A stretch of DNA of 64,000 bases from Microplitis mediator (Eukaryota; Arthropoda; Insecta; Hymenoptera; Braconidae): NCBI RefSeq assembly GCF_029852145.1, contig NC_079973.1, positions 2,604,001 to 2,668,000 on the forward strand, given 5' to 3'. Position numbers and translations under genes: made by a program. The notes beneath the pieces are model-generated. The model was not told the origin of the DNA. It saw only the letters and a list, made by a program, of their open reading frames with translations, and did no database searches. The first letter of the stretch is position 1. Every line of letters starts with the position of its first letter. Positions 1 to 12,295 of the stretch are shown in pieces.

Positions 1-39
1 TTGAGTATCAATTTTATTATTATTTCTGTCATCTGTATC

Positions 40-150
40 GGTGTTGGTGTGGATTTTTGTTTTTTAAAAAATCACTTGATTCAACCGAGATTCGAACCCT
101 GATCTCCCGCGCGCGAGTCCTTTCCAATGTCTGACGGCCCGATGTGTCCT
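40..150 (-). other. tRNA-like T-arm (B-box) motif, possible SINE or tRNA relic
   Basis: On the minus strand this stretch reads GGTTCGAATCT followed by CGG, a near match to the RNA polymerase III B box and T-arm. I cannot find a matching 5' acceptor strand or a convincing A box, so this is not an intact tRNA gene. A similar motif lies near 4870 and both share an AAAGGA block upstream of the T-arm, which would fit a degraded tRNA-derived repeat. Chance similarity remains possible. Confidence 0.25.
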
Positions 151-220
151 TTGAACAAAACTTTCAGAACTTGTAATACATCTTTGTATATGCTATCCCC
201 ACCAACTTTTAATTTTATCT

Positions 221-668
221 ATACATAGTGGAATTTACTATACAAATAGTAAAAAATATAATCGTTTTAACAAAAAATACATTACGTATAGTAATTTTTA
301 ATATCTTATTATGTAATTATTACTAACTACACAGAAAAAAAAAATTCTTGACTGAAGGTAAATATTCTTGATTCAAGAAAATTTTTTTGGAGACCTAAAT
401 TTTCTCAGATAAAGTAAAAATCTTTTCCGACCAAGACAAATTTTTTTTAAACAAGACAAATTCTCTTGGCTCAAGAAAATCTTGACTTGGTTCCCGAAAA
501 CGTTTGTCTTCAAAAATATTTTCTTGACTCAAAATAATTTTTTTTTTCTGTGTAGTAAATTTTACTAAACGTTTAGTAATAATTACAATACAGAATGTAT
601 TTTTTCATATCTGTTAGTAAATTTTACTATAGTATTGTAATTTTTACTATACTTTTTTCTCCGTGTAT
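221..668. repeat. AT-rich repeat with TTACTATA units, interrupted by an L element
   Basis: The stretch carries many copies of TAGTAAATTTTACTAT-like sequence in both orientations. Its right boundary is TTTTTTCTCCGTGTAT (about 652-668), the same kind of end seen on families N, F and L. The middle (about 327-556) is a separate element, so this looks like an older repeat with a younger insertion. The left edge is uncertain. Confidence 0.5.
327..556. repeat. Family L element, copy 1
   Basis: Bounded by ACTACACAGAAAAAA on the left and TTTTTTCTGTGTAGT on the right, an inverted pair of ends. The interior repeats TTCTTGACTCAAGAAAA-type sequence in both orientations. A second copy is at about 27.5-28.1 kb, where the block from CAAGACAAATTCTCTTGG to TCTTGACTCAA is nearly identical. 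No coding capacity; probably a non-autonomous palindromic element. Confidence 0.6.
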
Positions 669-2756
669 GATAAAATGTATGTGTAGCATTACATAAAATG
701 TAGTGTAATTTAAAAACGGGCTGGGAATTCAAGTGAAAATTACAATAAATAATATTTTTATTATCAGAGAATGCTGTAGTTCGTAGGTGGAATTGACGTG
801 AACTGAAAGAAGAAGCAAAAGGTGGCTTGTAAGCCTGTGCGTTGACAGCAAAGTCTCTCACTATATAACTATACACCACACGGAAGAAGCATCCAGTCTC
901 ACGCATTCGTTCAGACGACAGCAGAGAATGCCCATTGAAATACAATGAAATGAAAGACTACTTGGCTTTCAAAGGAACCGCGCCTATATATTAGTTATAT
1001 GTTCGTATCACCCCCCTTCCCACCCTTTCGGATGCTCTCTATATTATTTCGCTGGAGAAAAAATTTAAATGGCGCAGCCCGCGGGCTGATGTGATTCGAT
1101 GGCAACAGGAAGTGGCTCCCATATCCGCTGTATTCACTTTCGATTCTCGATCTCTTACTCTTTTACTCTCTCGTGCTTTTTTTTTATCATTAAATAGACA
1201 GCCCTCGTTTACATACTCGATCTCGTGACAATCTTGTTTTCTTGTCCGAGTAAATACCTTTTGTCGTTAATTTAAATTTAAAATTAATTTACACTAAGTA
1301 AAGTTTAATTGCTTATCTTTTGAATCAAACAAATAATTTAAGTTGTTAACTTGATAATTATATCAGCAATTAATTTTTTTATTTACTTACTTTCACAATA
1401 TTTACACAAAACGTTGATCTAGACAGACACTTCCGGATTGTTTAGCCATCGAAAGTGAAGACTGCGGTTTTATTTTTTTTTTTTATGCTTTTAGTGATTC
1501 ACAGGTAAAATAAGTCGGGATAAAATAAATAATTCGCGAGTAAATAAAATAAGGATTGGTCAGGTGGAAAGTTGCTAGCCATGAATGAACGCCCACTCTG
1601 TCGTGTCTAGAGACGAGGTCCAAGTTACAACTCCTGCAGTTGCAGCAGTTATGCATGATAATGATTCTACGAGATTTATTGCCGCGATTCAATAAGTCTC
1701 AAATAGTTTTGATAATTAATATGAAGCCATTTAATTTAAATAGACGTTTTTTTTAAATTAAACGATGAATTTTCGAGGCTAGTGTTATTTACTCTCCTTC
1801 TCGACATTCTCACGACAGCGTTATTTATTATCCGGCTACAAGAACTTAGTATATTTATGTCTATATATATATAGATATATATGTTTGTTTCATTGAAAGA
1901 TCTCGTGCAGCGATCGATGCAAAAATCGTTTCTCACGCGAGAAAAAGAGAAAGAATCTATGGGTAATTAACAGAGGAGGACTTAGAGTTCGCATGTGAAT
2001 CGAGATCGTCGATATATATCTAGTGTTTAAATATAAGCCTGAAGGTATACCTGTACCTAATTTTTTAGCGGTAAAATAAAAATTTCATTTAAAATAAAAA
2101 TAAATTATGAGATTTGAGATACGGATTTTCACTTTGGATTACTGAGACGTTATCGATACCCGTTACATCTTTCGATTAACCGATACAATGCGGAAGAGGG
2201 AGGATAAGGTGGAGTCAAGGTAGATGGATACTTATATATATGTATAAATATATATATATATTGTTGGTTGGTTGGTTGGTTGATTTGTGGTCGTCGCCGT
2301 TGGATAAATCTCTCACTACTCTTATATTCTCCTACTCGTATCGGGTCTTATTTGCACGCGTAAGAAAAGAGGATGGTCATCATCATGGAGGCTAGAACGT
2401 GTTTATTAACGTTTACGAACCGGCTGGTACTTAAAAATATATATCCATATCAGCCGCTCGATCGATGAGTTTGTAGTAAAAAATCTTGGAAAAAATTGTT
2501 AGTTAAAAAAAGTATATGTGTATGTGTATGAAAGTCATTAGAAAAATTTTTTCAAGGTTTTTGTTACCTCATGTTATTTATTTTTCATCAATCACTTTAG
2601 GAAGTTCATCAAACACGAGTCATCTTTATTTATTTTATACCATAAATCACTTGAGTATTTTTTTTCTTAAAATAAACCTTCATTAAAAATATTTAAGTAT
2701 TTTTCCTAAAAGTTATAACAGGAAACAGTAAAAAAATAAAAAATCAAGACATTAAT
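669..2756. other. Unique AT-rich non-coding DNA
   Basis: No open frame with protein character and no repeat shared with the rest of the window was seen. A TTGG microsatellite occupies about 2262-2282 and short TA repeats are scattered through it. The ORF on the minus strand near 583-945 has no recognisable domain and overlaps repeat sequence. Confidence 0.5.
2262..2282. repeat. (GGTT)n microsatellite
   Basis: About five tandem GGTT units directly visible, next to a TA-rich run. Confidence 0.85.
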
Positions 2757-3360
2757 AGGGCCAGGAGTTTTGCGTTAATTTAAAAATAATTAATAATGAG
2801 TGGTGTGAAATTTTTTATATTACGGGGAAAATATTGGTCTTATTAAAAAATTTTTCAAACAAAAGTTGTAGAGAATTTAATTTAAAAAAAAAAATGTCTC
2901 TTATAATTTTTTCTTAGGACTAATATTAAAGCCGTAATTTCAAAATTGAGACTTTCATGATTCCCCAAATTTTGAATCATTCATTATGAATCTTAATTTT
3001 TGAATTTCAGTGAAAATATTGGTCGTATTAAAAAATTTTTCAAACAAAAGTTGTAGAGAATTTAATTTTCTAAAAAAAATGTCTCTTGTAATTTTTTCTT
3101 AGGACTAACAATAAAGCCGTAATTTAAAAATTAAGATTTTCATAATTAACAAAATTTTGAATCATTCATTATGAATCTTAATTTTTAAATTACGGTGAAA
3201 ATATTGATCGTATACGAAAATCATAAGAGACATTTTTTTTATAAAATTAAATTTCCTACAACTTTTGTTCGAAAACTTTTTTACTAAGACCGATATTTTC
3301 CCCGTAATATTAAAAATTTGAACTATTCATTTAAAAAATAAAGCAAAAATCTTATTCCTA
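2757..3360. mobile_element. Family D palindromic element, copy 1
   Basis: Starts AGGGCCAGGAGTTTTGCG and ends AGCAAAAATCTTATTCCTA, imperfect terminal inverted repeats. The interior contains repeated inverted blocks around AAAAGTTGTAGGAAATT and GTGAAAATATTGGTC. Flanks are GACATTAAT and CTTATTAAT, a degraded candidate 9-bp target duplication. Other copies are at 10471-10891 and 13421-14026. There is no transposase; it is a MITE-like, non-autonomous DNA element. Confidence 0.75.
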
Positions 3361-4235
3361 CTTATTAATATGAATATTGATATTAAATCAATTCGACTAG
3401 AAAAAATGAATGCGCAGAAAATGATGATTTAAAAATAGTGATATATTTATTATGAAATGACAAATTATTAAGTTGATAATTATATCTATGATTTAATTTT
3501 ATACTGCATACATTTACCGGGTATATAAAATACAAATGGACTAAGATACAGTCTACAGAGACCGGTTTTCACGTAAGCCCCGATTTAATTCCCGATGGAA
3601 TTTCATACGCTCTTGACCCTGTCGAGAAGATCGTGATTGTATATATGAGGAGTGCCTTACAAGCATTATGTTTATTCTTATTCTCATTCACAATTTTCTC
3701 AGTAAAAGTTGAGTTTAAATTTTAAATAAACCAATAATAATAATATCTTATAAACACATAACAGTCGATTGCAAAGTGCACACGAGTCCTAAGTGCTGAC
3801 TAATTGTTTAAACTGGTGATCTCATGGCTTCCTGTAGTATCATGCATACATACTGGTACATTATGTACAATAATAATAGCAATAATAGCAGAGGTACTAG
3901 TATTATAAATCGTTATCCATCGCGCACAATAAGAAGGTGTAACCTTCAACCGCCACATAAAGATAAACACACACACAATAAGTGTGATTTAGAATCGATG
4001 CACGAGTTTAAACTTTTTTTTGTGCCTTGATATGTCAGTCGGCTGATATCTCAATCGTCTCATTAAATTCCATTGACAATTTTATTCTTATTTATTTTAC
4101 CACATAAATAATATATCAATATTATTATTATTATTATTTTGCATTGCGCATGGTCATATTTTTGGCATAGATGATCTTTATTATTAAATTTTGATGTCTT
4201 ATTTTTATTTTATGGGAAATCACCAGCAACTCCAC
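3361..4235. other. Unique non-coding DNA
   Basis: Apparently single-copy AT-rich sequence with an (ATT)n run near 4120-4137. The 68-codon ORF at 3824-4030 is low complexity (Asn, His and Arg rich) and is not supported as a gene. Confidence 0.45.
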
Positions 4236-4760
4236 TAATACTCTATAAAAAATTATTATCCTGAAGTTAGCAGACTATTAGTAATTTTCGGATTTTTTTT
4301 CAACAAATAAAATACAAAAAAAAACAAAAACTAAAAATATGCACATGTAGAAAATTTAAAAAACTACAGGTGCAATTTTTTCAAATAATTTTTTAAAAAT
4401 AATTTATTGCTTAAAAAAAAGTCCAAAAATGATTAGACGTCGGCTAACTTCAGTATCATAAAAAATTCAGAGTGAATTCGGAGTGATTACGAATTTCATT
4501 TAAATCCGAATCTACTCCGCTTCGGAGATCCGGAATTCCAGAAAAAATTACCTCGTATACGGGGTCAATAGGAAGTTTTTTTTTTTAGCAGAATGATTTT
4601 GGAGTGATTCGGATTTTATTTAAATCCGCATTCACTCTGATTCAGAGTTTCAATTTAAAATACTCCCCTTCAGAATGAAATTTACTCCAAGAAGAGTAAA
4701 TAAATAAACAGCCATTCACTTTGCATTTAATCCGCGTTCACTCGGAAAATTTTCTACACT
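4236..4760. repeat. Family C element, copy 1, with A nested near its left end
   Basis: Contains GAGTGAATTCGGAGTGATT and the mirrored ATCCGCATTCACTC motifs that define family C. It ends in GTTCACTCGGAAAATTTTC followed by TACACT. The left few bases are separated from the body by an A element at 4255-4459. The 8-bp AAAAAATT on both sides of A supports insertion of A into C. Confidence 0.6.
4255..4459. mobile_element. Family A MITE, copy 1 (inside C1)
   Basis: Ends ATTATCCTGAAG and CTTCAGTATCAT, flanked by the direct repeat AAAAAATT. The centre holds the A-family hairpin TGCACATGTAG / CTACAGGTGCA. Length about 205 bp, no ORF. Confidence 0.85.
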
Positions 4761-4839
4761 AATATTTACTACAAGACAATTTGATAATAATTTCGTTAAT
4801 TTTTGTGAGTAATTTCGATGCATGACAAAAAGAAACTAA

Positions 4840-4920
4840 AAAAAAAAATAATGGTGGTTTAGTCCGGGAATCGAACCCAGGTCTTAGATCTCTTGTTCCT
4901 TTCTGTTGAACATTAAATTT
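4840..4920 (-). other. tRNA-like B-box motif, possible SINE or tRNA relic
   Basis: The minus strand reads CTGGGTTCGATTCCCGG, a perfect B box with a T-stem of about five pairs. It is followed by ACTAAACCACC, like the 3' acceptor strand of a tRNA. The matching 5' acceptor strand and D arm are not visible, so it is at most a truncated or tRNA-derived sequence. Confidence 0.3.
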
Positions 4921-4944
4921 ACTCATAATTACTAGCATTAATTT

Positions 4945-4967
4945 TATTATTATTATTATTATTATTG
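4945..4967. repeat. (ATT)n microsatellite
   Basis: Tandem ATT units directly visible. Confidence 0.85.
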
Positions 4968-5402
4968 TCTGGAAGTTATGAAGTACGATAATAAATGAGA
5001 GGTAGATAATTAAAAATAAATATGTATTGTGTGCAATGAGCGTAATGAATAAATTTTAAAAAACTGGATTTGCTACGCTTCGTGCGTAGGAGAGAATTAT
5101 CATCGATAACAATGACGCCATTAGCCAGCTGCCCGAGGACTCCAGGAAGACAACCCACGCGTCCGAAAATATAAGACTTACGTGCAGATGTGCATCACAA
5201 TAAGTTAAGCCAATGTACAACCTTTGCGGACATTTATGTATTATTTTTAAAACAAAAATACATACATATACATATACATATATATTTAGCTTCAAATATT
5301 TTTCAACGTCATTTTATAACATCGTTAAATATTTTATGGAGCACAATATTTTTTACGCGTCCATTTTACTCGAGTGTTCTTGGGTATAAAATAACAATAA
5401 TA

Positions 5403-5443
5403 ATGATGATGATGATGATGATGATTATGATGATGATGAGGAT
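5403..5443. repeat. (GAT)n microsatellite
   Basis: Runs of GAT units interrupted once by TAT; this explains the Met-rich stretch in the overlapping ORF. Confidence 0.9.
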
Positions 5444-6587
5444 GCCCTTTTCTCAGAACTATTTGCCCGAGTATTTTTCAAAGATGCATACCAAGAAAAT
5501 TTCATCAGGGTCTTGATCGATGAATCAGCCAATTGATGCCAATTGATTTGCTATTTTATCTCTGAGAATATTATTTACAATAATTGATATATTAAATTGC
5601 ATATTGTCATATATATAAAATTGCTGTTTGCTTACAATACAGCGGTACGATTATTTAAAATAGCGTCGATTAGGATGTTCTGAATAATTTTTCTCCAAAG
5701 TAAAAGTAATAATAAATGTCGGGCTGATGATGTCCGTAAAATATCGTGGGTACATGGAATAAATGATACACGCGTACCCGATATTTCGAGGGAGAGCCAC
5801 GCGCACGATCAAAATGCACGATGATCAGGATCGCTGGGGTATGAAGAAAGACGAGAGACAACAACACGTGTCTGTGCGTCACGAACACACGGGTTGAACA
5901 CGATCACGAACGAATGAGTTCGCAGCAGACATAAGCCAAGAGATCCCATGAGCTGAAAAAAAACATCTAGTATATTCCCTCGGTTTCTCTGGTGCTCGAG
6001 CAGTTACACTCGAGTTGAATCTCTCTGAAAGTCGCTTCGTGTCCCGGGGTGATCACGTTCCGCATTACGGTTCTCATTTTTCGTCTTCTCGACGGTTATT
6101 TCCTCTGCTGGAATTCAATTGCTGCTCTTTTGCTGATCCTCATACTAAGACTCTCGCTGTTGCTGATTCTGCTGTTGATGTTGATGTTGACGGGGCTCTT
6201 AAAGACTAGATGTTTATCTCGTGTAAATGGTCTAACAATTTAACGACAAGAAAAAATAATTGTACAATCAAACGTCGACGTAAATGAATTTTAGTAGAAA
6301 TCGCCGATTAGCGGCAGCCGATCGGATCATTATGTCTTATTACGGCTGGTCATCAGTGACTTTAATCGCGGAAATGTCATTAGCGGCAATTAATTTAAAT
6401 TGTTTGAGCTGATGAGAGAAAGGATTGAGGTGTAGGGTGTAAGAAAAAAATGAAAGGCGACAGTGATTGATGTCGCAAGTTGATCACCTGCAGCATCTTT
6501 TTGATTTTCGCTTCTGGCTTTAGTTTAGTCTGTTTAGTTACCGCTATCGCCTCAATCTTTGTTCGCTGATGCTTCTGATGCTCCTGC

Positions 6588-6609
6588 TGTTGTTGTTGTT
6601 GTTGGTGGT
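6588..6609. repeat. (TTG)n microsatellite
   Basis: Tandem TTG units directly visible. Confidence 0.8.
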
Positions 6610-8228
6610 TTTGTTTTCTGGCCGATCGGCTTTGGCTGCACCTAATGAAAAGGAAGAACGGGTTTCTTACTAAGTATGATGAAGATCCAACATTAATACC
6701 GAGTTTTAAAAAGAGGGCGGTTTCTTAATAAAGAAAAGACTGCAGCAGATACCAATCTCTCCAATCTTCTGCGGTGGACAATTGGAAATTCTCTGCGGGA
6801 ATTATATCTTCAGTTAGTAATAACGCACCATGGGGGATAAAAATAAATGAGAAAGTGACTTTGGTTAGATAGATATTTTTATTATTGTGAGAAAATTATA
6901 TACTTTTGTAATTAAAAAAATATATATATATATTTTTTTCTTGATTATAAAACACAAGTAGAAAGTGCCAAATTAATAACTGCAAATTTATAAAAACTAT
7001 TTTTTCTTAATTGCTAAAAATTCCGTGTCCTTGTCAGATTTGAATAATTAAATGGTAGCGTAAAAAATTTTCCTTTATCTCATGAAAATCGTTTCCGTAA
7101 AAATTATAATAATTAAATTCCTTTCCGTTTTCTTTATCGCTTAAATGTATTTATATATAAATATATGTGTTGAGTTTCCGCGATGAAACAAAATACAGAA
7201 ACAAATAACAGCAGCAGCAGTAACATTTGGTTGTAAGTGCGTAACGAAAGCGATATTTTTTATCGGAGGAACAAGTAACCACTCCAGTGTATATTGTAGA
7301 TTGTAGCAGCATTTTAACCACCAGCATAATATTTCCCGGGAGAAATAACCGTGAATCCTCGTTCCGGCTGGGTTACTCGGACTTCCCCGAAGCCTCTGAC
7401 CATTTATACATATATACATATATTTATGTATACACTTTGCGCACCCTAATGTGAGTAGTCGTGGTTGTATCAGCTATAGCTGATCCTCGATCTTTCCTCG
7501 TAACAATGATACCACCTAAACTTCAGACTTGTTGCTCTTGGCTGTTAGTCGGCTTACCTGGGCACTAAGTTCCCGTGGATTTAACGCCTTTTCTACACGC
7601 GTAGATCAATGTTCCCAGGATCTTAGAACGGGGTAACACTATATCGTGGTCGCCAACTACACCTAGAGACGTCTCTAAATATACAACAGATAACATTTCA
7701 TTGCGCTTATAAAAAAATATAAAAAAACCTAGTGGTCTATGAGCGGATCCCACAAGATTAGTTTACGCCTTTTTTTCGCGCGGTTTTTTGCCATGGCTTC
7801 AAAATTTTATTTTAAAAGGCGAGGCCTTTAAAGAGATCCGGATGCTCTTTAGTCTGGCTCAATCTCATTTTAAATGGATTATGTTTTGTATATTTTGTTG
7901 TACTTTGTACAGTATATATAATATATATATATATATTCATTGTGTACCGTGAGATGATACAGAGTATTTCAGGGCCTAGGCACACCCTGCTCGTAATATG
8001 CAGATGAGAATATAAATATGTAACATGAGTTTATCGTGTGCGCCACCTACGGTTTCAATGGTATTTGCGCTATTAAAATACAGGTCTATATATATGTACA
8101 GACAACTAATATAATTTACTCTAATTTTATTTATTATTCATTTTGATAGTAAACTCTTTCAATACAAACCTCTATCATAAATCTCAAAATTGAATTTAAT
8201 GCCATTTAGTTTAATAACAATAGTATAT

Positions 8229-8316
8229 TACGCACCTAGGGCGGAAAGTAGGACATTGTGACCCGCGTGACATTGGCATCCGAGCCGAAGGCGGCTGGAA
8301 TCAAGAATTCAAAAAT
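8229..8316 (+). repeat. Fragment related to the start of element K
   Basis: TTACGCACCTAGGGCGGAAA followed by GTAGGACATT matches the beginning of the K block at 19867 and, inverted, about 18440-18490. It is cut about 90 bp in by the palindromic element P. Probably one end of a dispersed repeat. Confidence 0.5.
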
Positions 8317-8710
8317 AGGCGCTGCAGCAGGACGCATTTCTGTGGGAGCAACAGGACAAAATCCTGTTGCAGCGACAGGACTTTTCGTGAAATCAATAAA
8401 ATAAGGAACAAGTTTCATGTACCAATTTTTTTTGTCAGTATAGTAAAATTTCAAAATTTGAAAAAAAATTAAGTTCGAAAAAAAATTCCACTTTTAAAAT
8501 TAAATTTTTTTTTTCAAAATTTGAATCTTTTTCATAATTTAAATTTTTTGTAAACTGAATTTTTTTTCAAATTTTAAAATTTTACTATACTGACAAAAAA
8601 AATTGGTATTCCACAGGAAACATCCTGTTGCTGTAACATGAAAATCCTGTTGCTATACAACATGATTTTATCCTGTTTTTTCCACAGGACTGCATCCTGT
8701 TGCAGCGCCT
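8317..8710. mobile_element. Palindromic element P
   Basis: Starts AGGCGCTGCAGCAGGA and ends TCCTGTTGCAGCGCCT, clear terminal inverted repeats. The interior is a second inverted repeat around TACCAATTTTTTTTGTCAGT and its complement near 8590-8610. The motif ATCCTGTTGC is repeated several times. No transposase; a foldback or MITE-like element inserted in a K-like fragment. Confidence 0.75.
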
Positions 8711-10470
8711 AATTTTTTTTTTTCCGTGTTACAGCAATTAAATACTAGCTGGACACCCAAGAAAATTTTTTACGGCTCAAACGATTTAATTTATTTTTGT
8801 GGCGGGAAATATTTTTTTTTCTGTGAATAATTTCCGAAGTTAGTCTTCCATAGTTACTTTTTACTTTAACCAGGAATACTTCAATACAAAAGTACATTAA
8901 AATACAATCACCAGTAAATAATTTAATAATACAAATTAAAAAACCAAATAAATAAATAACTTAAAATTTCTCTACTTTATTTAGCAATATTAAACAACAA
9001 TTTACTAAAATAAAATCACTTATAATCTAAATGCCTCGATAGGAGTCTGTAATATAAGAATTTTCTATTAACGTTAAATGGATTTGCGCAATAATATAAC
9101 GAGGGATCTCCCGTCCATTAATCGTTCGCTGCCTCCTCAATCACGTTGCCTAGCATAAATTCCGTCTAACGCCTCGCAGAAACACCAATCTACCCGATGT
9201 TAAATTCTACCATGCATACAAATACCAACAAATATCCCATGTAACAGCACACACATATAATCCAGGAGTTCTGTCCCTGTTGTCGACGTTATATACATGG
9301 GACTGCGTTGGCGAACTCACTGGATACATTCGCTTTCGAGTAGTAGCACATATGCGGCTCTTATGAATATAACGTCGTCATGATTCCACGCTTGATTGTG
9401 AAACCGTCCGCGGTGCAACGCCGCCCGTATACTAAACACAACAATGCTAGATATATCCAGACTTAAATGTAAAGAAAACTCTACTGTGCTGTTCATGTGC
9501 CATACAAACAATACAAGACAACATCAACATATATGTTGTATATACATACATTAAATATATGTATGAGTATTGTCACGGCTGCTGTTATGCTGGTGATGTA
9601 CTGATGGTACTGCTGATGGTACTTAATCGCCTCGTAACTAACAGAGCCTATGCCTCTGCCACCTACTTATACTTATATTTATTTATAGTCCGACATAACC
9701 ATCCTTTTATATATTTTATTATATATATTTTTCATTGCTAAACGTCCTCGTCAACACTCATAAGACACAAGACAGTACTCCATCAACGTTCGGTACTTTA
9801 TGGTGACAACGAAAACCTTTCAACGTAACAACGAGCTTTTGTTGTCTGTCTTGGCGGTCAGTTTTAAATCCGTCAGAATATTTAACTGGAAAAGTTAAAG
9901 GAAATTAACGATAGATAAGGGGAGAGGAGAAGTTAAATTATGCAATGGAATTTAAAAATTAGTATTGTTTTATTTTTTATCTTGAGAGTTTCTCGAAAAA
10001 ACTTGGGTTTGTTACGAGAAAAAGCTGGTGGAGGAGGTTGACGTTCGTTCTCTCAGAATCTGGCACGAGGACATTATTGCCGACTCTTTTGTCACCGACT
10101 GATGACTTTTGATGTTCTGGCTATATATATATGTACGGTTATTATACTGTCTTCATATGTGCGGAGTATTTATGATGTAAAAAAAATACAATTGTAATTT
10201 ATTGCGTTTTTTTTTTTTATGTACTGCTAATTACGGAGGATAATGATTGGTTTTGAGAGAAAATTTAGTCAGGCTAAATAATTATGTAATTAAAAAAAAT
10301 GTTTTAAAAAGTATTTTATGGATCGTGACAAATATTTAAATTAATAACAATTTAAATAAAAATTGAAAGAGAAATTTTCGAGAATATTTTTTAAATAAAT
10401 TATTTGTCAGCGATTGAGAAATTTTTTGAAAAGTATTTTTAAACTTTTAGTTTCGCTATTTCTAATAATT
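8711..10470. other. Unique non-coding DNA
   Basis: AT-rich, no repeat family recognised. The first ~115 bp contain TTTTTTTTTTTCCGTGTTA and TTTTTTTTTCTGTGAATAA, similar to the common element end discussed under findings. No credible ORF. Confidence 0.4.
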
Positions 10471-10891
10471 AAGGGCAAGATTTTTGCCTTAACTTTGAAA
10501 TAAATGGTTCAAATGTTTAATATTACGGCGATAATATTGGTCTTATAAAAAAACTTTTGAAACAAAAGTTGTAGGAAATTGAATTTTCTAAAAAAAATGT
10601 CTCTTATGATTTTTTTATACGACCAATATTTTCACCGCAATTCCAAAATTGAGATTCATAATGGATTATTCAAATTTTTGTTAATTATCAAAATCGTAAT
10701 TTTGAAATTACGGTGAAAATATTGGTCGTATAAAAATTTTATAAGAGACATTTTCTCTAGAAAATAAAATTTCCTACAACTTTTATTTGAAAAATTTTTT
10801 TATACGGCCAATATTTCTATTGTAATTCCAAAATTTGACACCATTAATTATTAATTGTCATTTTCAAATAAAAGCAAAAATCCTGGTCCTA
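10471..10891. mobile_element. Family D palindromic element, copy 2 (shorter)
   Basis: Ends AAGGGCAAGATTTTTGC and GCAAAAATCCTGGTCCTA. It is flanked by perfect 9-bp direct repeats CTAATAATT at 10462-10470 and 10892-10900. The interior has the D blocks in inverted order around AAAATATTGGTCGTAT. About 180 bp shorter than copies 1 and 3, so internally deleted. Confidence 0.85.
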
Positions 10892-10948
10892 CTAATAATT
10901 TATCAATTCTGGCAAAGTGATTAATTTTTCACAAATTGCCAGCGAATC

Positions 10949-11374
10949 TACACAAAAAAAAGATTTTTTGGCGCGAAAAAAAAATTTTTCATTATGAAAT
11001 GAAATACAAAATTTTTCTTAGAACTAAAAAAAATTTTTTGGCGTAAGAAATTTTTCTCAACTCTAAAAATTTTTTCTCGCCCCGATAAAATTCTCGCGTT
11101 CAATTCAAAAAATTTCTTGGAACGAGTAAAAATTTTTGGCGCCAAAAAAACTTTTTTCTATGAGTGTGAATGTAGCTGACAATTGTCAATTTAAAAAATT
11201 TTGAAATAAGTGAATTAAATGTAAATCAAAAAAATTAAAAAAATCCGCATTTATAGAATTTGAAAATGAGTATGTGCATTTTTTTTTTTTTAATATTTTT
11301 AATTGCCCAATCGGTTTATTTGTAATTTAAAATTTCTCTCATATCTGCTCATTCACCCTCATTTTTTTCGGTGT
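10949..11374. repeat. Family F element, copy 1, with B nested near its right end
   Basis: Starts TACACAAAAAAAAG then GATTTTTTGGCGCG, and ends TTGGCGCCAAAAAAAC followed by TTTTTTC-GGTGTA. These are inverted ends, with family B (11160-11362) splitting the last bases. The interior repeats AAAATTTTTGGCGC and TTCTTAG-type units. The minus-strand ORF at 10948-11145 is a by-product of the A/T composition. Confidence 0.65.
11160..11362. mobile_element. Family B MITE, degraded copy
   Basis: Starts ATGAGTGTGAATGTAGCTGA and ends CTGCTCATTCACCCTCAT, inverted ends matching the better-preserved copy at 58635-58841. It is flanked by TTTTTTC on both sides, consistent with insertion into the end of an F element. 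The internal arms are diverged. Confidence 0.7.
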
Positions 11375-12295
11375 AAAGATTAAGATGCATTTTTTTTTCT
11401 CATTAAAATAAAAAAATACAAATAGACGGATGTAGGATACACAGCTAATTGATCGCGACTACGTCTAATCGTGTTGGAAAGTTAAGCTCAGTGCATCGAA
11501 GGGTAATGAAGATGCACTGGCACGACTTGCGTTTCCTAGAACTCGGGTCTGACTCCTAACGACCCTTTCTCCTTTCATCTCGCGAACAAATACTTCAAGT
11601 AACATCTCCATATATATAAACACATATAACATATATGATTATTTAATACATCCAATTTGTTATTTCGACTTAAGTTATTGTCCAGACCGTAACGCCGACG
11701 TCTTCATTTAATAGACATATGTAACTTGAAGATGATTAGGAATCTATATATCTACATATACATATATCGTATCGCGCCCGCAGCGATGCTAATTCTCTGC
11801 ATCTCATTATAATAGTTTTCACTCGAAATTTATGCGTCTGCTTCTGCTCATAAAATTCACCTCGAAAAAAAAAATAAATAAATAAACCGAACCCAAAATC
11901 GAAACAAAACCAGCGACAAAAAAAATATTTAGTGCAGTGCTAATAAATACGTACAACAGCGAGTATTATTTAAAATATGTTCATATTTTATGACTAAATA
12001 TTACGATGGCGTATTATAACTTGGGTTAAATACTTGGTAGCGGTGAACGACTTGCTAATTGAACATCGACGTGCGTGCAATATTTAACAAGTTAACCGAT
12101 CGTAGCTGCCTGCTTTCACTCATTGGAAATTTTAGTGGACATATTATGCATGGAAAATTATCCATCAATATTAATAGTCTAATATATACATTTATTACAC
12201 TTTATATAATCTCTATTCACATGCAGTAAAAAAAAAATGTTTGAAAATTCAAAAGTACATACCTCAATCGCTCATGATAATTATTTTTTAATTAT
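11375..12295. other. Unique non-coding DNA
   Basis: No coding frame with protein character and no shared repeat was seen. Some GC-richer patches occur around 11450-11580. Confidence 0.4.

Larger units (their letters stand above)
4968..8228. other. Unique non-coding DNA with microsatellites
   Basis: No repeat family of this window is present. It holds a (GAT)n block at 5403-5443, a GCTGTTGTT-rich block at 6588-6609 and several TA runs. Around 5990-6200 there is a GC-richer patch. It contains a paired CTCGAG motif and a CTG/TTG-rich stretch whose overlapping ORFs (64 codons each) are compositional. Confidence 0.45.

Noticed and set aside
40..150. Intact tRNA gene
   Set aside because: Only the T-arm is recognisable; the acceptor stem and A box are absent.
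6015..6243. Two overlapping ORFs, one resembling a Leu-rich signal peptide
   Set aside because: The hydrophobic run comes from a CTG/TTG-rich stretch. There is no clear donor site in a phase compatible with the exon at 62861.
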